Assembly (NCBI GenBank): GCA_035772735.1
Contig: JASDFA010000019.1
Location: forward strand, 88,472,001 to 88,536,000
Source: Datura wrightii
Taxonomy: Eukaryota; Streptophyta; Magnoliopsida; Solanales; Solanaceae
Reading direction: 5' to 3'
DNA: 64,000 bases
Position numbers and translations under genes: made by a program. Numbering within the stretch: the stretch's first letter is position 1; every line of letters begins with the position of its first letter. Below, in pieces: positions 11,340 through 22,906 of this stretch. Below the pieces are notes generated by a model. The model was not told where the DNA came from. It saw only the letters and a list, made by a program, of their open reading frames with translations, and searched no databases.

Positions 11340-12205
11340 CAGTATGACCGTCAGTTATATGTCAATTTTTCTAAATGTGAATTTTGGCTGAGTTCAGTAG
11401 CCTTTTTGGTCACATTGTGTCGGAGGCTGGTGTACAGGTAGATACACAGAAAATCAAAGCAGTGAAGACATAGCCCAGTCCTACCCCTACGATCGAAGTA
11501 CGCAATCCCTGCGGTTAGCCGGGTACTACAGAGGGTTTGTGGAAGGATTTTCCACCTTAGCAGCACCTCTGACTAAATTGACACAAAAGGCAGCAAAGTT
11601 CCAGCAGACTGAGGTGTGTGAGCAGGACTTCCAGGAGTTAAAAGCCAGGTTAACATCAGCTCCAGTGTTAGTATTGCCAGAAGGTACAGAGGGTTGGTGC
11701 AGCATGGTAAAGTAAGAGCTTATGCTTTCAGTCAGTTGAAGAAACATGAAAAGAATTATCTTACCCACGACCTGGAATTAGCCGCAGTGATCCACGCCTT
11801 GAAGATGTGGAGGCATTACCTGTATGGCGTCCATGTTGATATTTTCACAGATCACAAGAGCCTATAGTACATCTTCACTCAGAGGGAGTTGAATCTGCGG
11901 CAACGTCGCTGGTTGGAGCTGTTAAAAGATTATGATGTGAATATTCTATACCACCCCGGGAAAGCCAATGTTGTAGCAGATGCGCTCAGTCGTAAGTCCA
12001 TGGGGAGCTTGGCACATTTGCAGCTCGAACAGCGGGAATTGGCCCGAGAATTACACCAGTTAGCCGGTTTAGCCGTTCACATAGCAGAAATAAAGGACAA
12101 CAGAGCAGTAATACAGAATGTCGCAGTGTTGTCGTTAGTGGTGAAAGTAAAGGAACGGCAGTATGGAGACCCTAGCCGGGTTCAACTTGAACACAAGGTT
12201 TAGCA
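11340..12205 (+). pseudogene. RT C-terminus and RNase H remnant of A
   Basis: The first part has RT thumb/connection features: the FSKCEFWL motif (about 11370), then YRRFV- and LTKLTQK-like stretches with stops and a frameshift. RNase H follows in pieces: SQLKKHEKNY, HDLELAAV, TDHKSL ended by TAG, then an open run from 11889 (LNLRQRRWLELL, YHPGKANVVADALSR). These are family-typical for Ty3/gypsy pol just before integrase. The N-terminal RT with the FIDD site is absent. At least three breaks make it non-functional. Confidence 0.8.
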
Positions 12206-12239
12206 AGGAGAGGTGACATATTTTCAGTAACCGGGGATG

Positions 12240-13571
12240 AAGTGTTGCGATGTAAAGGCTGCATTTGTGTTCCAAATATTTTGGGGCTTCACCAGCAAAA
12301 TATAAGCGAGGCGCATTACGCTCGCTATTCTCTCCACCCAGGCGCGACGAAAGTGTACCATGATATCAAAGAAAACTATTGGTGGCCAGGTATGAAAAGA
12401 GAAATTGCTGACTTTGTAGCTCAGTGTCCTAACTGCCAACAGGTGAAAGCAGAACATCAGAAACCAGGCGGTTTGACCAGGACATAGTTGTACCTCTCTG
12501 GAAATGGGAAGCAGTAAACATGGACTTTGTAGCAGGATTACCCCGTACCAGGCATAGACATGATTCAATCTGGGTAATTGTTGACAGACTGACGAAATCA
12601 GCCCATTTCCTGCTAGTAAAAGCTACTTTCTCTGCCAAAGATTACCCGAATTGTATATTAGAGAAGTAGTTAGACTACCCGGTGTTCCAGTATCTATTAT
12701 CTCTGATAGAGGAGCACAGTTTACGGCTAGATTTTGGCAGTCATTTCAGAGAGGTCTGGGGACGCAAATTAATTTGAACACAGCATTTCACCCTTAGACA
12801 GATGGACAGGCTGAGCGCACTATTCGAGCGCTCGAGTACATGCTACGAGCATGTGTACCAGATTTTGGAGGTAGCTGGAACGAGCATTTGCCGTTAATTG
12901 AATTTGCTTATAATAATAGCTATCACTCAGCCATCAGAATGGCGCCTTTTGAGGCTTTATACGGGCGAAAATGTAGATTGCCGATTGGCTGGTTTGAAAT
13001 AAGAGAATCAGCGTTAGTTGGACCAGACATTGTTCAGCAGTCAGAGAAGGTAAAGCTTATCCGAGAACATTTACTGACTGCACAGAGCCGCCAGAAATCA
13101 TATGCAGATGTGCGGTGCAGAGATTTGGAGTTTGATGTGAATGAATGGGTATTTTTGAAAGTGTCTCCGATGAAAGGGGTGATGAGATTCGGCAAGAAAG
13201 GTAAGCTAAGCCCGAGGTTTGTTGGGCCTTATCGGATTCGTCGAAGGATAGGCCGAGTAGCATATGAGTTGAACTTGCCTCCAGAATTAGAATTCGTTCA
13301 TCCGGTCTTTCATGTATCTATGCTGAGGAAATGCATAGGAGACCCATCCAGAGCAGTCCCAGTCCCGGATATCCAGGTTACAGAAGAGCTGGCCTATGAA
13401 GAGGTTCCAGTAGCTATCCTAGATAGACAAATTCGCAGGTTGAGGACTAAAGATATTACATCTGTCAAAGTATTGTGTGCAGTACCTGTTTTGGACTTTT
13501 TCTGCGTTTCAAGTTTTTGGTATAGTCCATATTACAGGGGAGACTCTACCAAACCTTTTCTAAATAAGTAA
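12240..13571 (+). pseudogene. Integrase remnant of A with shortened chromodomain end
   Basis: The zinc-binding part (about 12290-12460) reads HYARYSLHPG, then YWWPGMKREI and CPNCQQVK. The catalytic core follows with VNMDFVAGLP and, after frameshifts, relics of the ISDRG and DGQAER regions. The best open part (12840-13571, 243 codons) covers the C-terminal domain: EFAYNNSYHS, FEALYGRKCR, GKKGKLSPRFVGPYRI and HPVFHVSMLRKC. After the YEEVPVAILDRQ region it reads VKVL and then an unrelated tail. In B-D the matching place has a chromodomain-like W-R-N-Q...W-E-A-E segment, so about 45 bp appear to be missing here. Confidence 0.85.
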
Positions 13572-13615
13572 ATTGAGAGGTCCTCTAGATAAAAGTTTAC
13601 ATTCGAGGACGAATG

Positions 13616-13633
13616 TTCTTAAGGGGGGGAGAA
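13616..13633 (+). other. Polypurine tract of A
   Basis: TTCTTAAGGGGGGGAGAA directly before the 3' LTR TG at 13634. It is preceded by CATTCGAGGACGAATG, which also precedes the PPT in C and is a conserved feature of these chromoviruses. It primes plus-strand DNA synthesis. Confidence 0.9.
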
Positions 13634-16222
13634 TGTTCTACCCCTTAGGATTCCCGGCACCTAGATGGCCTATTCGTGCGTTAGTAAAGCATATTTGAAG
13701 GCCATACGAGCTAAAGAAAGGCCCGGGGAAAAGATCGGACGAGAAACCTGTCGAACCATAGCGGAAGGAGCTAAGGCAGAACCCCTCCGCGATGGCAATG
13801 TGTCACGGAGGTGGAGCCTCCATGTTGGCTCCGTGACACGTTGGCCTTGTCCAGGCCCAAGTATATAAAGCCCCACTTCGGTCTTTAATCAATCATTCCT
13901 ATAATTTCCAGTGAAAACAGAGAGGAAAGACCAGAGGAAAGAAAAGAACGAAGAGGGTAAATATATTTTCGTCCGATTACACTTCCAAACGTAGTCCAAA
14001 CCCAAATTAACCTCAAGTACCGAGGTATTTAGCAGCAGAGAGCATTCCAACGGATTTAGTTTCACGAAATACGGCCGACGAATCGTCGAGCTACCGGACT
14101 AAGTTAAGTGGAATTGCTCCAAACTAGTGTCTATGTGTTTCTAGTTGTGAAGTGAGTATTTCTCCCTTCTGGACTTCTGAAAAATAGCGAGTTTTTGACC
14201 GTCTTTCGATAAGCCTAAGTTTAGGCTATAATTATATCGAAAGTGATGTCGTCCTTCAGAATAAAGTTGTATTTAGTACTGATTGACATATATATGAATG
14301 TAGTTGGGAGGAATAGATGAAATACTGACCAAGCTACGCCAGTTAGTCGGGAAATCAGAAGCAAAGGTATGTAAAGCTAGTTTCCTCGGCAAGTTAGTAG
14401 TCTCGGTATAGTAAAGTAGTTTAAAGGCCAGTAGAATGTTCAGAAGCCGTGTGTTATGTTATTACGAATGTTGGTACAATATTGGAAGCATCATGTTATG
14501 TATATCGTGAAACTTGCTAGCACGATATAAATTCTGATACAAGTGTTAGAAACAGTACAACATGTTCAGTATGTGATTTAGCAAAGAATGTTAGGATATT
14601 ATCGTATTCAGATGAAACCCAGTAAAGCAATGTAATTACCTGTAAGGTATCTCGGAAGTAGAATGATAGGTTAAAATGAAGTTTAGGAAGCATGTTAAAA
14701 ATAGTAAATCATGTTACTATAGAGACTCAGTTATACAGCATGATTTCCAGCAGAAAAACTATATCTTGTTCAACACTAGACTCAGTACAGTATGGCAGAA
14801 GATTATTTTTATACATATATATACTATTATCAGTCCCAGCACGTATTAAATACGTACATATCACTATCACTAGTTCAGCATACAGTATGTACAAATACTT
14901 TATTATCATTAGCTTCAGCATGTGGGATATGCAGATAGTATTACTAGTTGAGACCATTGTAATGTCTTGGGGTTGGATTACCTAGCATCCATGACCGCCC
15001 CAGGGTTAATAGTTGTATCGACTCATCCTCTAGAGGATGAGTATACGTCGCTCTATAGAGTGGCATGCCGTCCCACAGGGGACGAAGATGGGATGCCAGT
15101 TTTCCCCATATTGTGCCTTGGTCGGCCCTTATACACCCCCGTCGAGCGGATACACCCGGGTGTTGATTCAGGAGTCCTCCGGACTCAGGTACAGTTATAG
15201 TCAGGGGCTCAGCGAGCCCAAGTGCATACCCAGGGGACCGGCAGGATGCTTATAGTTATTATAGGAGATGGGACGACCGGGGTAGGGGTATAGATTGCGT
15301 GTTGTTTGTACCTCCCGGCTTATGGGGGCCGGGAAAGGTTTGTGTGTGCTATGCTATGTTATGTTATGTTATGCCATGTTGCACTAGATACGAGTAGATC
15401 GACAGTAGAACGATACATTTCCAGGTATGACTCCTACTCCTTCCAGTACAGTTAAGAGTAGGCATAGTTTTACATTTCCAGTGAGTTAGTCTATTCCTTC
15501 CTATTTCAGTTCCATCAGTTGTGTTGTTGCTTTCAGATATTTCTTTCAGTTATTATTTTACATACTCAGTACTAGTGGTACTGACGCCCCTTGGGGGCAC
15601 TGCATTACTTGCCTGCAGGTACTCATAGACGAGGGGTCGATACCTCGTGATTCCAGCAAGCTCACAGAGTCATCAGCTCCAGTCATCCGGTGCTAGATAG
15701 CTAGAGGTTTATCCCTTTTCTTTTGTTGCACAGTATGGGTAGGCCGGTGCCCTGTCCCGACCATCTTATCAGTATTCTTAGAGGCTTGCAGTGTGTATAT
15801 ATTTCCCTGTGGTCAGATGAGCCGGTCGTGTGAGGCTGTGCAGTTGTATAGCTGTTAGTATTTTTGTTTCTTTATGTTGGCCATGTGGGGCCTTAGCTTG
15901 ATAGTAGTGGTGACCTTGCCGGTCACGTAGCTTTCCAATATTTCATTGTTGAGTGACAGCTAACTAGACAGCAGGGTGGCCTTATCGGCCTGCATAGGTT
16001 CCTTGTTACGAGTGTGTTTCTGGTTAGCTGCTATTACAGGTCAGGTGGCTATAGTCCTAGTTGGCCGGAGGCTGTATTTACAGCCGTTATATAGCCCGTT
16101 GTTTCCCTGAATCTGAGTTAGAGCCAGCCAGGCATCAGATGTGCTTAGGCTCAGTAGTCTAGCAGTTCAGGTCCTAGTAGGGCACCAGGTGCCAGTCATA
16201 CCCCCCAAGGCGGGGTGTGAAA
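13634..16222 (+). repeat. A 3' LTR
   Basis: It starts TGTTCTACCCC and ends GGTGTGAAA, where the expected CA has become AA, as the exact duplication at 16223 shows. It is co-linear with the 5' LTR: module 13800-13839, TATA 13862-13869, TATGT repeat about 15348-15380, and palindrome CAGTACTAGTGGTACTG at 15567-15583. In the stretches compared by eye, the U3 part shows more differences between the two copies than the middle. Confidence 0.93.
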
Positions 16223-16227
16223 GTATG
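16223..16227 (+). other. Right target-site duplication of element A (GTATG)
   Basis: Exact repeat of 6291-6295. In the uninterrupted B 3' LTR the site reads ATCGTATGTTCAG (about 33794-33806), which confirms the empty target. Confidence 0.95.
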
Positions 16228-16347
16228 TTCAGTATTCCTCCTTAAGTGATATGAAGTTAGATGTATGCTTATGCCATGGGTCGACATGGGGCCTCTCGGG
16301 GTTCCTTGTCCCGTGTTACGATCCAGGTCGACGTTCAGGTCGTGACA
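16223..16347 (+). repeat. B 5' LTR, second part
   Basis: The last ~125 bp of the B 5' LTR after the A insertion, ending TCAGGTCGTGACA. It aligns with 33799-33918 of the 3' LTR (ATGCCATGGGTCGACNTGGGG...CTCTCGGGGTTCC). A degenerate primer site follows. Confidence 0.9.
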
Positions 16348-16350
16348 AAC

Positions 16351-16362
16351 TTTGATCAGAGC
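16351..16362 (+). other. Degenerate primer binding site of B
   Basis: TTTGATCAGAGC, one base shorter than and different from TGGTATCAGAGC. The downstream leader (about 16365-16550) matches that of C and D: CTGAAAGCCGCACTAAGTA, then TTTTTCATGGGTGTGAAGCG. Confidence 0.75.
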
Positions 16363-16554
16363 AACAGGTTTGAAGTGTCCTATGGTATCTGAAAGCCGCA
16401 CTAAGTAAAGTCTTTTTCATGGGTGTGAAGCGCACCACACTTATGACGAATAGGCTATGAGACGTTTAGGAAATGTTCCCTTCTTTCATGATCTATGTCG
16501 TGCGATGAAGAGTCTTTCTATCTTTCTAATTCATGCTATTCAAGATTGCAGAAT

Positions 16555-17700
16555 CATGGATTCTCGAAGAATGAATGGTAGGAGAAATGGAAATGGTGCA
16601 GACCATGAGGATGGCAATGAGCATGGCCATCAGCAAGCCCCACCAGTCCAGGAGCCCCAGGCACCTGAGCCAATTGCTCACACTGAATTTCGAGCAGCTA
16701 TCTAGATGTTGGTGTAGGCCATGACCTCTTAGGTCAACCAGCAGGCTGTTACGCATATTCCACAGAATGGCAATGCGGCAACAGCTCGAATCAGAGATTT
16801 ATTGAGGATGAACCTGCCGGAGTTCCTTGGGTTCAAGATGGATGAGGATCCGCATGAATTCACTAAGGATATTCTAAAGACACCCAGGTCATGGGGGTGA
16901 CGAATGGAGAATGTATAGATTTGGCCTCCTATCAGCTAAAAGGGTTGGCACATATATGTTTCAAGCAATGGAGAGATGCTAGGGCAGTGGGTGCAGGCCC
17001 TATATGTTGGGAAAAATTTCACGCAGCATTTTTGGATCGGTTCTTCCCTCGTGAGATGAGGGAACTAAAGGCGGTTGAGTTTGTTAACCTAATGCAGGGT
17101 GACATGTCAGTCTAGTAGTACGCTCTGGAGTGCACCCATCTATCCAAGTATGCACCAGAGTTGGTGGCAGAACAAAGGGCTCAAGTGAGTCGATTTGTGC
17201 ATGGAGTGGCAGAATACCTAGATAAGGATTGCAGGATTGCAATGTTGAATCGATATATAGATTTTCCCTGTGTAGTGTTGTATGCTCAGCAGATAGAGGC
17301 AGTATATCGGAGGTGGAGAGAGGCCAAGAGGGCCAGGATAATCAATTACGGGACTTCTCAGGTCAGATCAGGGAGTGGACAGCGCCCGTAGTTTCAGCAC
17401 AGGTCTATTGCTCCAGCACCATCATCCGTCAGTACACCATTTATATCCCAAGGGGATCAGAGGAGCAGGGCGCCAGATTCGAGAGGCTAGGGCAGCATGC
17501 AGATAGAGTGCACTTTCCCAGCTTGTGTAGGTGCGACAAGAATCACCTAGGAAGGTGCCTAGTCAGCGTAAATACTTGTTTTGGGTATGGCAAATCCGGA
17601 CACCAACTCAAGGATTGCCCTTCAGCTAGATCAGGGGGCGGCGGAGCCCATATGCCAGCAACTAGTTCAGCTACTCCAGCAGCACATCCCCCTCAGTAGG
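16555..17700 (+). pseudogene. gag of B
   Basis: ATG at 16555 opens a Gag reading frame (MDSRRMNGRRNGNG, proline/glutamine-rich). It is cut by TAG at about 16703 and more stops (LV*AMTS*). Capsid-type segments follow: FLGFKMDEDPHEF (about 16830), SYQLKGLAHICFKQW (about 16930) and FLDRFFPREMRELKAVEFV (about 17030). The nucleocapsid end (about 17520-17620) has KNHLGRC and then CFGYGKSGHQLKDC, where the second zinc-ligand Cys is Tyr. Gag would package the element RNA; this copy is dead through several stops and two frame changes. Confidence 0.85.
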
Positions 17701-17769
17701 GTGCCTTGACTAGTTCAGTCGGCAGTCAGCGCCAAAATAGTTTTATGCTTTAGCATCCCGCCAGGAGAA

Positions 17770-18214
17770 GGAGTCGTTGGTATGTTGCGAGTTTTCCATA
17801 TCGATGTTTATGAATTGTTAGATCCAGGGGATACCTTGTTGTTTGTGACTCCTTACATATATAGTAGCTTTGGGATTAGTCCCGAGACTCTGTCAGAACC
17901 TTTTTCAGTTTCTACTCCTGTTGGTGAGTCGGTGGTAGCTAGGCGGTTGTATAGAGGATTCATGGCCACTATATTGCATAAAGTCACCTCCACGGACCTT
18001 GTATAGTTAGCCATGACTGACTTTGATATTATTCTTGGAATGGATTGGTTGTATGTGTGTTATGCTTCTGTAAATTGTAGAACCAATGCAATGGAGTTCC
18101 GTTTTTCGGGTGAGTCAGTCTTTGAGTGGAAGGGTAGTTCGGTCGTACCTATAGGTCATTTCATTTCATATCTTAAAGGCAGAAAGATGATCTCCAAAGG
18201 TTTTATGTACATAT
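17770..18214 (+). pseudogene. Aspartic protease of B
   Basis: The segment reads MLRVFHIDVYELLDPGDTL, covering the retroviral-type active site loop. The third loop residue (Ala in the family DPGAT form) is Asp here. Downstream are TDFDIILGMDWL (flap/helix region), FEWKGSSVVP and YLKGRKMISKGF. TAG codons break it at about 18004 and 18214. It would have cleaved Gag-Pol. It lies directly between the gag zinc knuckle and RT, as usual in Ty3/gypsy elements. Confidence 0.85.
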
Positions 18215-18259
18215 AGTTAGGGTTGAGGATGTCGAGTCTGAAACCCCGACTATCCAGTC

Positions 18260-19720
18260 AGTTTCGGTGGTGCGTGAGTACCCAGAAGTGTTTCCTGATG
18301 ATTTACCAGGTGTTCCTCCCGAGAGAGAGACTAATTTTGGTATTGACCTTTTACCCGACACGCAGCCTATATATATCCCTCCTTACAGGATGGCTCCAGC
18401 CGAGCTAAAAGAGTTGAAGGACCTGTTAGATAAGGGTTTCTTTAGACCGAGAAAGTCCCATGGGGTGCACCAGTCTTATTTGCCCGAAAAAAGGATGGTT
18501 CCCTTCGAGTGTGCATTGGCTATCATCAACTAAACAAAGTCACTGTCAAGAAGGTATCCTCTACCCAAGATTGATGATTTATTTGAACAGCTTCAGGGTG
18601 CCAAATATTTCTAAAAAATAGACCTCAGATCCGGGTATCATCAGCTCAGGGTTTGGGAGTGCGATATCCCAAAAACAGCCTTCAAGACTCGGTATGGTCA
18701 TTATGAGTTTGTAGTTATGTATTTTGGACTAATGAATGCTCTTGCAGCTTTTATGGACCTAATGAACAGGGTGTTCAAGTCATATCTGGATATGTTCATG
18801 ATCATGTTCATTGATGACATCCTCATATACACTTAGAGCGAGGAGGAGCATGCTGCCCATTTGAGAGTAGTGCTTCAGACTCTCAAGGATCATCAATTAT
18901 ACGTCAAATTCAGCATGTGCAAGTTTTGGCTGAACTCCATGGCATTTTTGGACCATGTGGTGTCAGGTGAGCTCATCAAGGTAGATTCCCAGAAAATCAG
19001 GGCGGTGAAGAATAATTGGCCTAGACCGGTGAATCCTTTAGATATTCGGAGTTTCTTGGGTTTAGATGGCTATTATCGGAGGTTTGTTGAACGCTTTTCA
19101 TCTATTGCATCACCTTTGACCAAATTGACTCAGAAGAAGGTGAAGTTCCACTAGTCGGAGGCTTGTGAGAAGATCTACCAAGAGTTGGATACTCGACTCA
19201 CTTCAGCACCGGTGTTGACCCTACCCGAGGGTGCTGATGGTTTTGTAGTGTATTCTGATGCTTCGAGAATTGGACTTGGGTGCGTATTGATGCAGCGTGA
19301 GAAGGTGATAGCATATGCCTCTAGATAGTTAAAAGTGCATGAGAAGAATTACCCAACCCATGATCTTGAATTGGCTGCGATGGTGTTCACATTGAAGATA
19401 TAGAGACATTACTTGTATGAGGTCCATGTGGATGTGTTACGGACCACAAGATCTTACAATATGTGTTCACGCGGAAGGATCTCAATCTGCGGCAAAGAAG
19501 GTGGTTGGAGCTACTTTTGGACTATGATATGAGTATCTTTTACCATCCGGGAAAAGCTAATGTGGTAACGGACGCGCTTAGTAGACTCTCTATGGAGAGT
19601 GTGTCCCATGTGGATGAGGAGAAGATGGAGCTGGTGAAAGATGTGCATCGACTCGCAATGTTGGGAGTTAGGTTGGTCAACTCGACTGATGGCAGTGTTG
19701 TTGTCTAGAATGGATTAGAA
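18260..19720 (+). pseudogene. Reverse transcriptase and RNase H of B
   Basis: It begins with EYPEVFPDDLPGVPPER and LLPDTQPIYIPPYRM (RT entry). It then breaks near 18480-18540 and continues in another frame (PLPKIDDLFEQLQGAK). The active site FIDDILIYT is at 18807-18830, followed by TAG. The thumb/connection (FSMCKFWLNSMAFLDHVV, RPVNPLDIRSFLGLDGYY) and RNase H (YSDASRIGLGCVLMQ, HDLELAAM, YHPGKANVVTDALSR) follow. At least five stops and one frameshift (about 19440) inactivate it. The order and spacing are full-length for a Tekay-like pol. Confidence 0.88.
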
Positions 19721-20249
19721 TTGTCCTTGGTGACTGATGTGAAAGCTAGACAAGTTGAGGACCCGATTTTGGTAAAATTGAAGGAAGTCATTCGAAGTCA
19801 TAAGGTGGAGGTCTTCTCACAAGGGGGAGATGGTGTGCTTCGGTACCAGGGTCGCCTATGTGTTCCAGATGTTGATGATTTGAGGAGTCGGATGTTGCAT
19901 AACGCCCATGGATCCAGGTATTCTATCCATTCGAGTGCCACCAAGATGTATCATGATTTATGGCAGATATATTGGTGGAATGGCATGAAGAAGGATATTT
20001 CAGAATTCGTGGCCAAGTGTCCGAACTGTCAGCAAGTAAAGGTTGAGCATCAAAGGTCGAGAGGCGTACTTCAGGATATTAGCATCCCACTTGGAAGTGG
20101 GAAGACATTAATATGGATTTCATCACAGGCCTACCTCATACTTGTCGACAGTATGACTCTATTTGGGTGGTGGTAGATAGGCTGACCAAGGTTGCTCATT
20201 TTCTATCGGTCAAAACCAAGGACTCAGCGAAGGATTATGCCAAACTATA
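19720..20249 (+). pseudogene. Integrase of B, N-terminal part
   Basis: This holds the HHCC zinc domain: MLHNAHGSRYSIHSSATKMY, then YWWNGMKKDISEFVAKCPNC (about 19890-20025). The catalytic core starts after a frameshift near 20095 (WEDINMDF read in the other frame). The sequence stops at 20249 within the codons for AKLYIRE because element C is inserted there. The reading frame resumes at 30618-30623. Confidence 0.88.
20245..20249 (+). other. Left target-site duplication of element C (CTATA)
   Basis: CTATA before the C 5' LTR; CTTTA follows the 3' LTR at 30618-30622 (one mismatch). Removing C with one duplication restores the open codons of the B integrase. Confidence 0.85.
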
Positions 20250-20334
20250 TGTAATACCCCGGAAGTGCTTAGGAGTAGAACCGGGAAGCTAAAATGAAAA
20301 ATGGTTGTAAGTTAGGAAAAGGTTGCAGGACGAC

Positions 20335-20825
20335 AGGTACCACGACCCGTGGTAAGTAATCACGGGCCGTTGTTGGTGGTCGTGGATTCAGGTGGTTAGG
20401 TATCAGAGGTAACCAGCGGTTGATTCAACGACCCGTGGTAAGTAATCATGAGCCACCGTTTGTTGTCATGGTAGGAAGTGGACTTGGAAGTAGGAAGGCA
20501 TGATGGGTCATGCAATGACCCGTTGTGGCTTGCAAAGACCCATTGTGGGGAGCCGTGGTAAGGGAGCCCAGATCTCAGTGAGATAGGACGGATAGTAACC
20601 ACGACCCATTGAAGTGTACAACAAGCTATGGTGAGGCTCGTTGGGTAGAAGTTCAAAAGGTTTAGGGGGAGCTATCAACGACTAGTTCAACGACACGTTG
20701 GAGCCTAGAATGACACATCATGTTCGTCCGTGGTTTGATTTCGAGATATGACTGGGACAGTGCATAGCACGAGTAGATACCACGGGTCGTGGTATACTCC
20801 AACAACCCATTGGTTCACCTGTTGT
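20335..20825 (+). promoter_or_regulatory. Palindrome cluster in the U3 of the C LTR
   Basis: Repeated, partly overlapping copies of CCACGACCCGTGG-like inverted repeats and their halves (ACGACCCGTGGTAAGTAA, ACGGGCCGT, ACCACGGGTCGTGGT), about one every 40-60 bp. Matching clusters occur in the C 3' LTR (28065-28550) and in B, D and the solo LTR. The position in U3 suggests multiple factor-binding sites. Confidence 0.5.
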
Positions 20826-21684
20826 TTGTCCAAGTGATCAGTTTTCAGCGAATTCAGTAAGGGCATTTCTATCATTTCCTAGTCCTAAGGCCCTATACTA
20901 TGTCGTTTAAGGCTTGTCTTGAGGGGTTTTGAGAGGGGAAAAGCCTATTCTAAATCATTCCTTGCATGCATGCAAGTTTGAAGGACTGATGAGGTGATTA
21001 AGGGCTAAATTCAAGGTTTCCTTTGGAATCTGATCTTGGGCAATCGAAGGGCGATAGAATTCCTCATTTCTAGGTATGTAGGATTTTAATGGGTTTGTCC
21101 CTTCCACACCCATGCCCAATTCGTATCAATTAGTGTTAAATTATGAATAATCCATTATGGGGTTTTGATCAACTGCATGATTCTTATATCTCTACTCATG
21201 GGTATGATTAGATTGAGTTGATATTGATGAGTTATGAAGCTTGGGCGAATTCTAAACTTGTTTCTCTTATAAAATTTGTTTTCTAAAAAAAATGAATCTA
21301 AAACGCCCATGGATGGCGAGTTCATAAAAGAGGTGATTTATGGTAAATGTGTGATAATGATGAAGTTGATGATGAAGAGCATGTTTCTAAATCTACCCAT
21401 AACTATGATGTTGTTTTCAAAAATAAGAATGTGTGGATCCTAGTATGATAAATCTTTGGGCAATGCCCACATGTTGATTAAATCAATGATTTTCCCAACA
21501 TAAGCTTACCACATTGTTTAAGGAGAAATTCCCAATTCTTATTTTAAATTCTAGCTTGTGGTATGTTGAGTAAATATTTTTACATGTAGCTTACCACATG
21601 ATTTGGAGTAGATGCTCTCACCTATGATTGAGCTTGTGGTATGTTTCGAAGTAAAGCTTCTCATACGCATGAATTTATAATTGA

Positions 21685-21900
21685 GATGTATGGCATTATT
21701 GAGCTTTGTCGAAGGACAATGTTGAGCTTCATTTTCATATGATGTCTAGTCTATGCATGATTTCATTAATGAGCTTTGTCAATAGACAATGTTGAGCTTC
21801 ATTTTATACGATGTTGAGTTTATGCATGATTTCATGTTGAGCTTCGGCATAAGACGATGTTGAGCTTCGTAATTATACAATGTAGAGCATTACATATTTT
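21685..21900 (+). repeat. ~70-bp imperfect tandem repeats in the C 5' LTR
   Basis: Three units begin GAGCTTTGTCGAAGGACAAT, GAGCTTTGTCAATAGACAAT and GAGCTTCGGCATAAGACGAT, each continuing GTTGAGCTTC. The same three-unit array lies in the 3' LTR (29428-29620), so it predates this insertion. Confidence 0.75.
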
Positions 21901-22894
21901 GGGAGAAGAATCTAGCACCGAGCGGGCTAAGGGTCGATAACCCGATGCCCTAAAACTATGCGCCAACATAGGTTGATTCTATTATATTAGTGGGACCTTC
22001 CTTGTGAGCTATCCCCGGCCAGATTGGCCCTTCAGCTTGATATCGATATCATGGTAGCTTCCTTATCCATGGCAAGGTTTTGGACGGCTCTGCCCACTTG
22101 CGTGTAATAGTCGGGACCACATAAGCTCTATCGTAGTATGTCAATTAAGTGACGAGTCTCCCACTGTCTATACCATTCGACATTGCATATCCATTGCTCA
22201 TGATGATTATCTTATGCATGCATGTTCATAAAGCAAGGTTTGACTCATTGTTCAGCTTTTGATATAAATGTTATGATTTAGCTTTGAGTCATTCGAGTCA
22301 GTCATGATGTTCTAAACCCATGCATGATCATGTATAAAATAAGAATGATTTCATAATGAATTCTTGTGAGCTTCTTATCAAACTTAAAGGCTATTATATA
22401 TGTATGACTTGTTTTAAAAGAATTATATTTCTCTAGAAGTTTTACTTACCTTGCATACTCGGTACATTCTATGTACTGACCGCACACATTCTATGTTGCA
22501 TCATTTCATGATGCAGGATCCGTGTCACAGGTTCAGCCCCGTTCGTAGTCGCTTATCAGAATTGCACCGGCTAGATTGGTGAGTCCTCATCTTTCGATGA
22601 CTATACTTTCAGTTACCTTGGATGTATTTTCAGTTTCAATGTTTCTGAGCTAGTTGAGGGTGTTGTCCCATCAACTCGTCCAGATTAGAGGCTTATGAGA
22701 CTTAGACATATATTCGGCTTCAAATGTTCATTCTATTGTTATGTTAAGTTAGACTTCCACTAAGGTTTCAACTATGTTCCTTCATTTTTATTGAATGAGT
22801 TAGTGAATTCTTATGCCATGGGTTCACTTGGGATCTCTCGGGGTCCCTCATCTCGCGTCTATGATCCGGGTCCATGCTCGGGTCGTGACAAACT

Positions 22895-22906
22895 TGGTAT
22901 CAGAGC
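22895..22906 (+). other. Primer binding site of C (tRNA-iMet)
   Basis: Exact TGGTATCAGAGC, 4 bp after the LTR end. The conserved leader (AGTCTGAAAGCCGCATTAAG, then TTTTTCATGGATGTGAAG) follows to about 23050. Confidence 0.95.

Larger units (their letters stand above)
6296..16222 (+). mobile_element. Element A: complete-ended, pol-truncated Ty3/gypsy retrotransposon
   Basis: Both LTRs are present (6296-8883 and 13634-16222, about 2.59 kb each) with TG...CA ends (the last CA is AA in the 3' copy) and a perfect 5-bp duplication GTATG. The primer site is at 8888-8899 and the PPT just before 13634. The interior is about 4.75 kb. Its first ~2.4 kb has no recognisable gag, protease or RT; only the RT end, RNase H and integrase remain. 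The element therefore looks non-autonomous. It inserted into the 5' LTR of B, and the two LTRs are close enough to suggest a younger insertion than B. Confidence 0.92.
20250..22890 (+). repeat. C 5' LTR
   Basis: It starts TGTAATACCCCGGAAGTGC and ends GGGTCGTGACA. The U3 part (about 20335-20825) is packed with palindromes such as CCACGACCCGTGG. The middle holds ~70-bp imperfect tandem units (21685-21900). The hairpin cassette has CGGTAC-n7-GTACTG near 22460 and TGCATCA-TTTCA-TGATGCA at 22497-22515. The 3' LTR is almost the same length. Confidence 0.93.
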
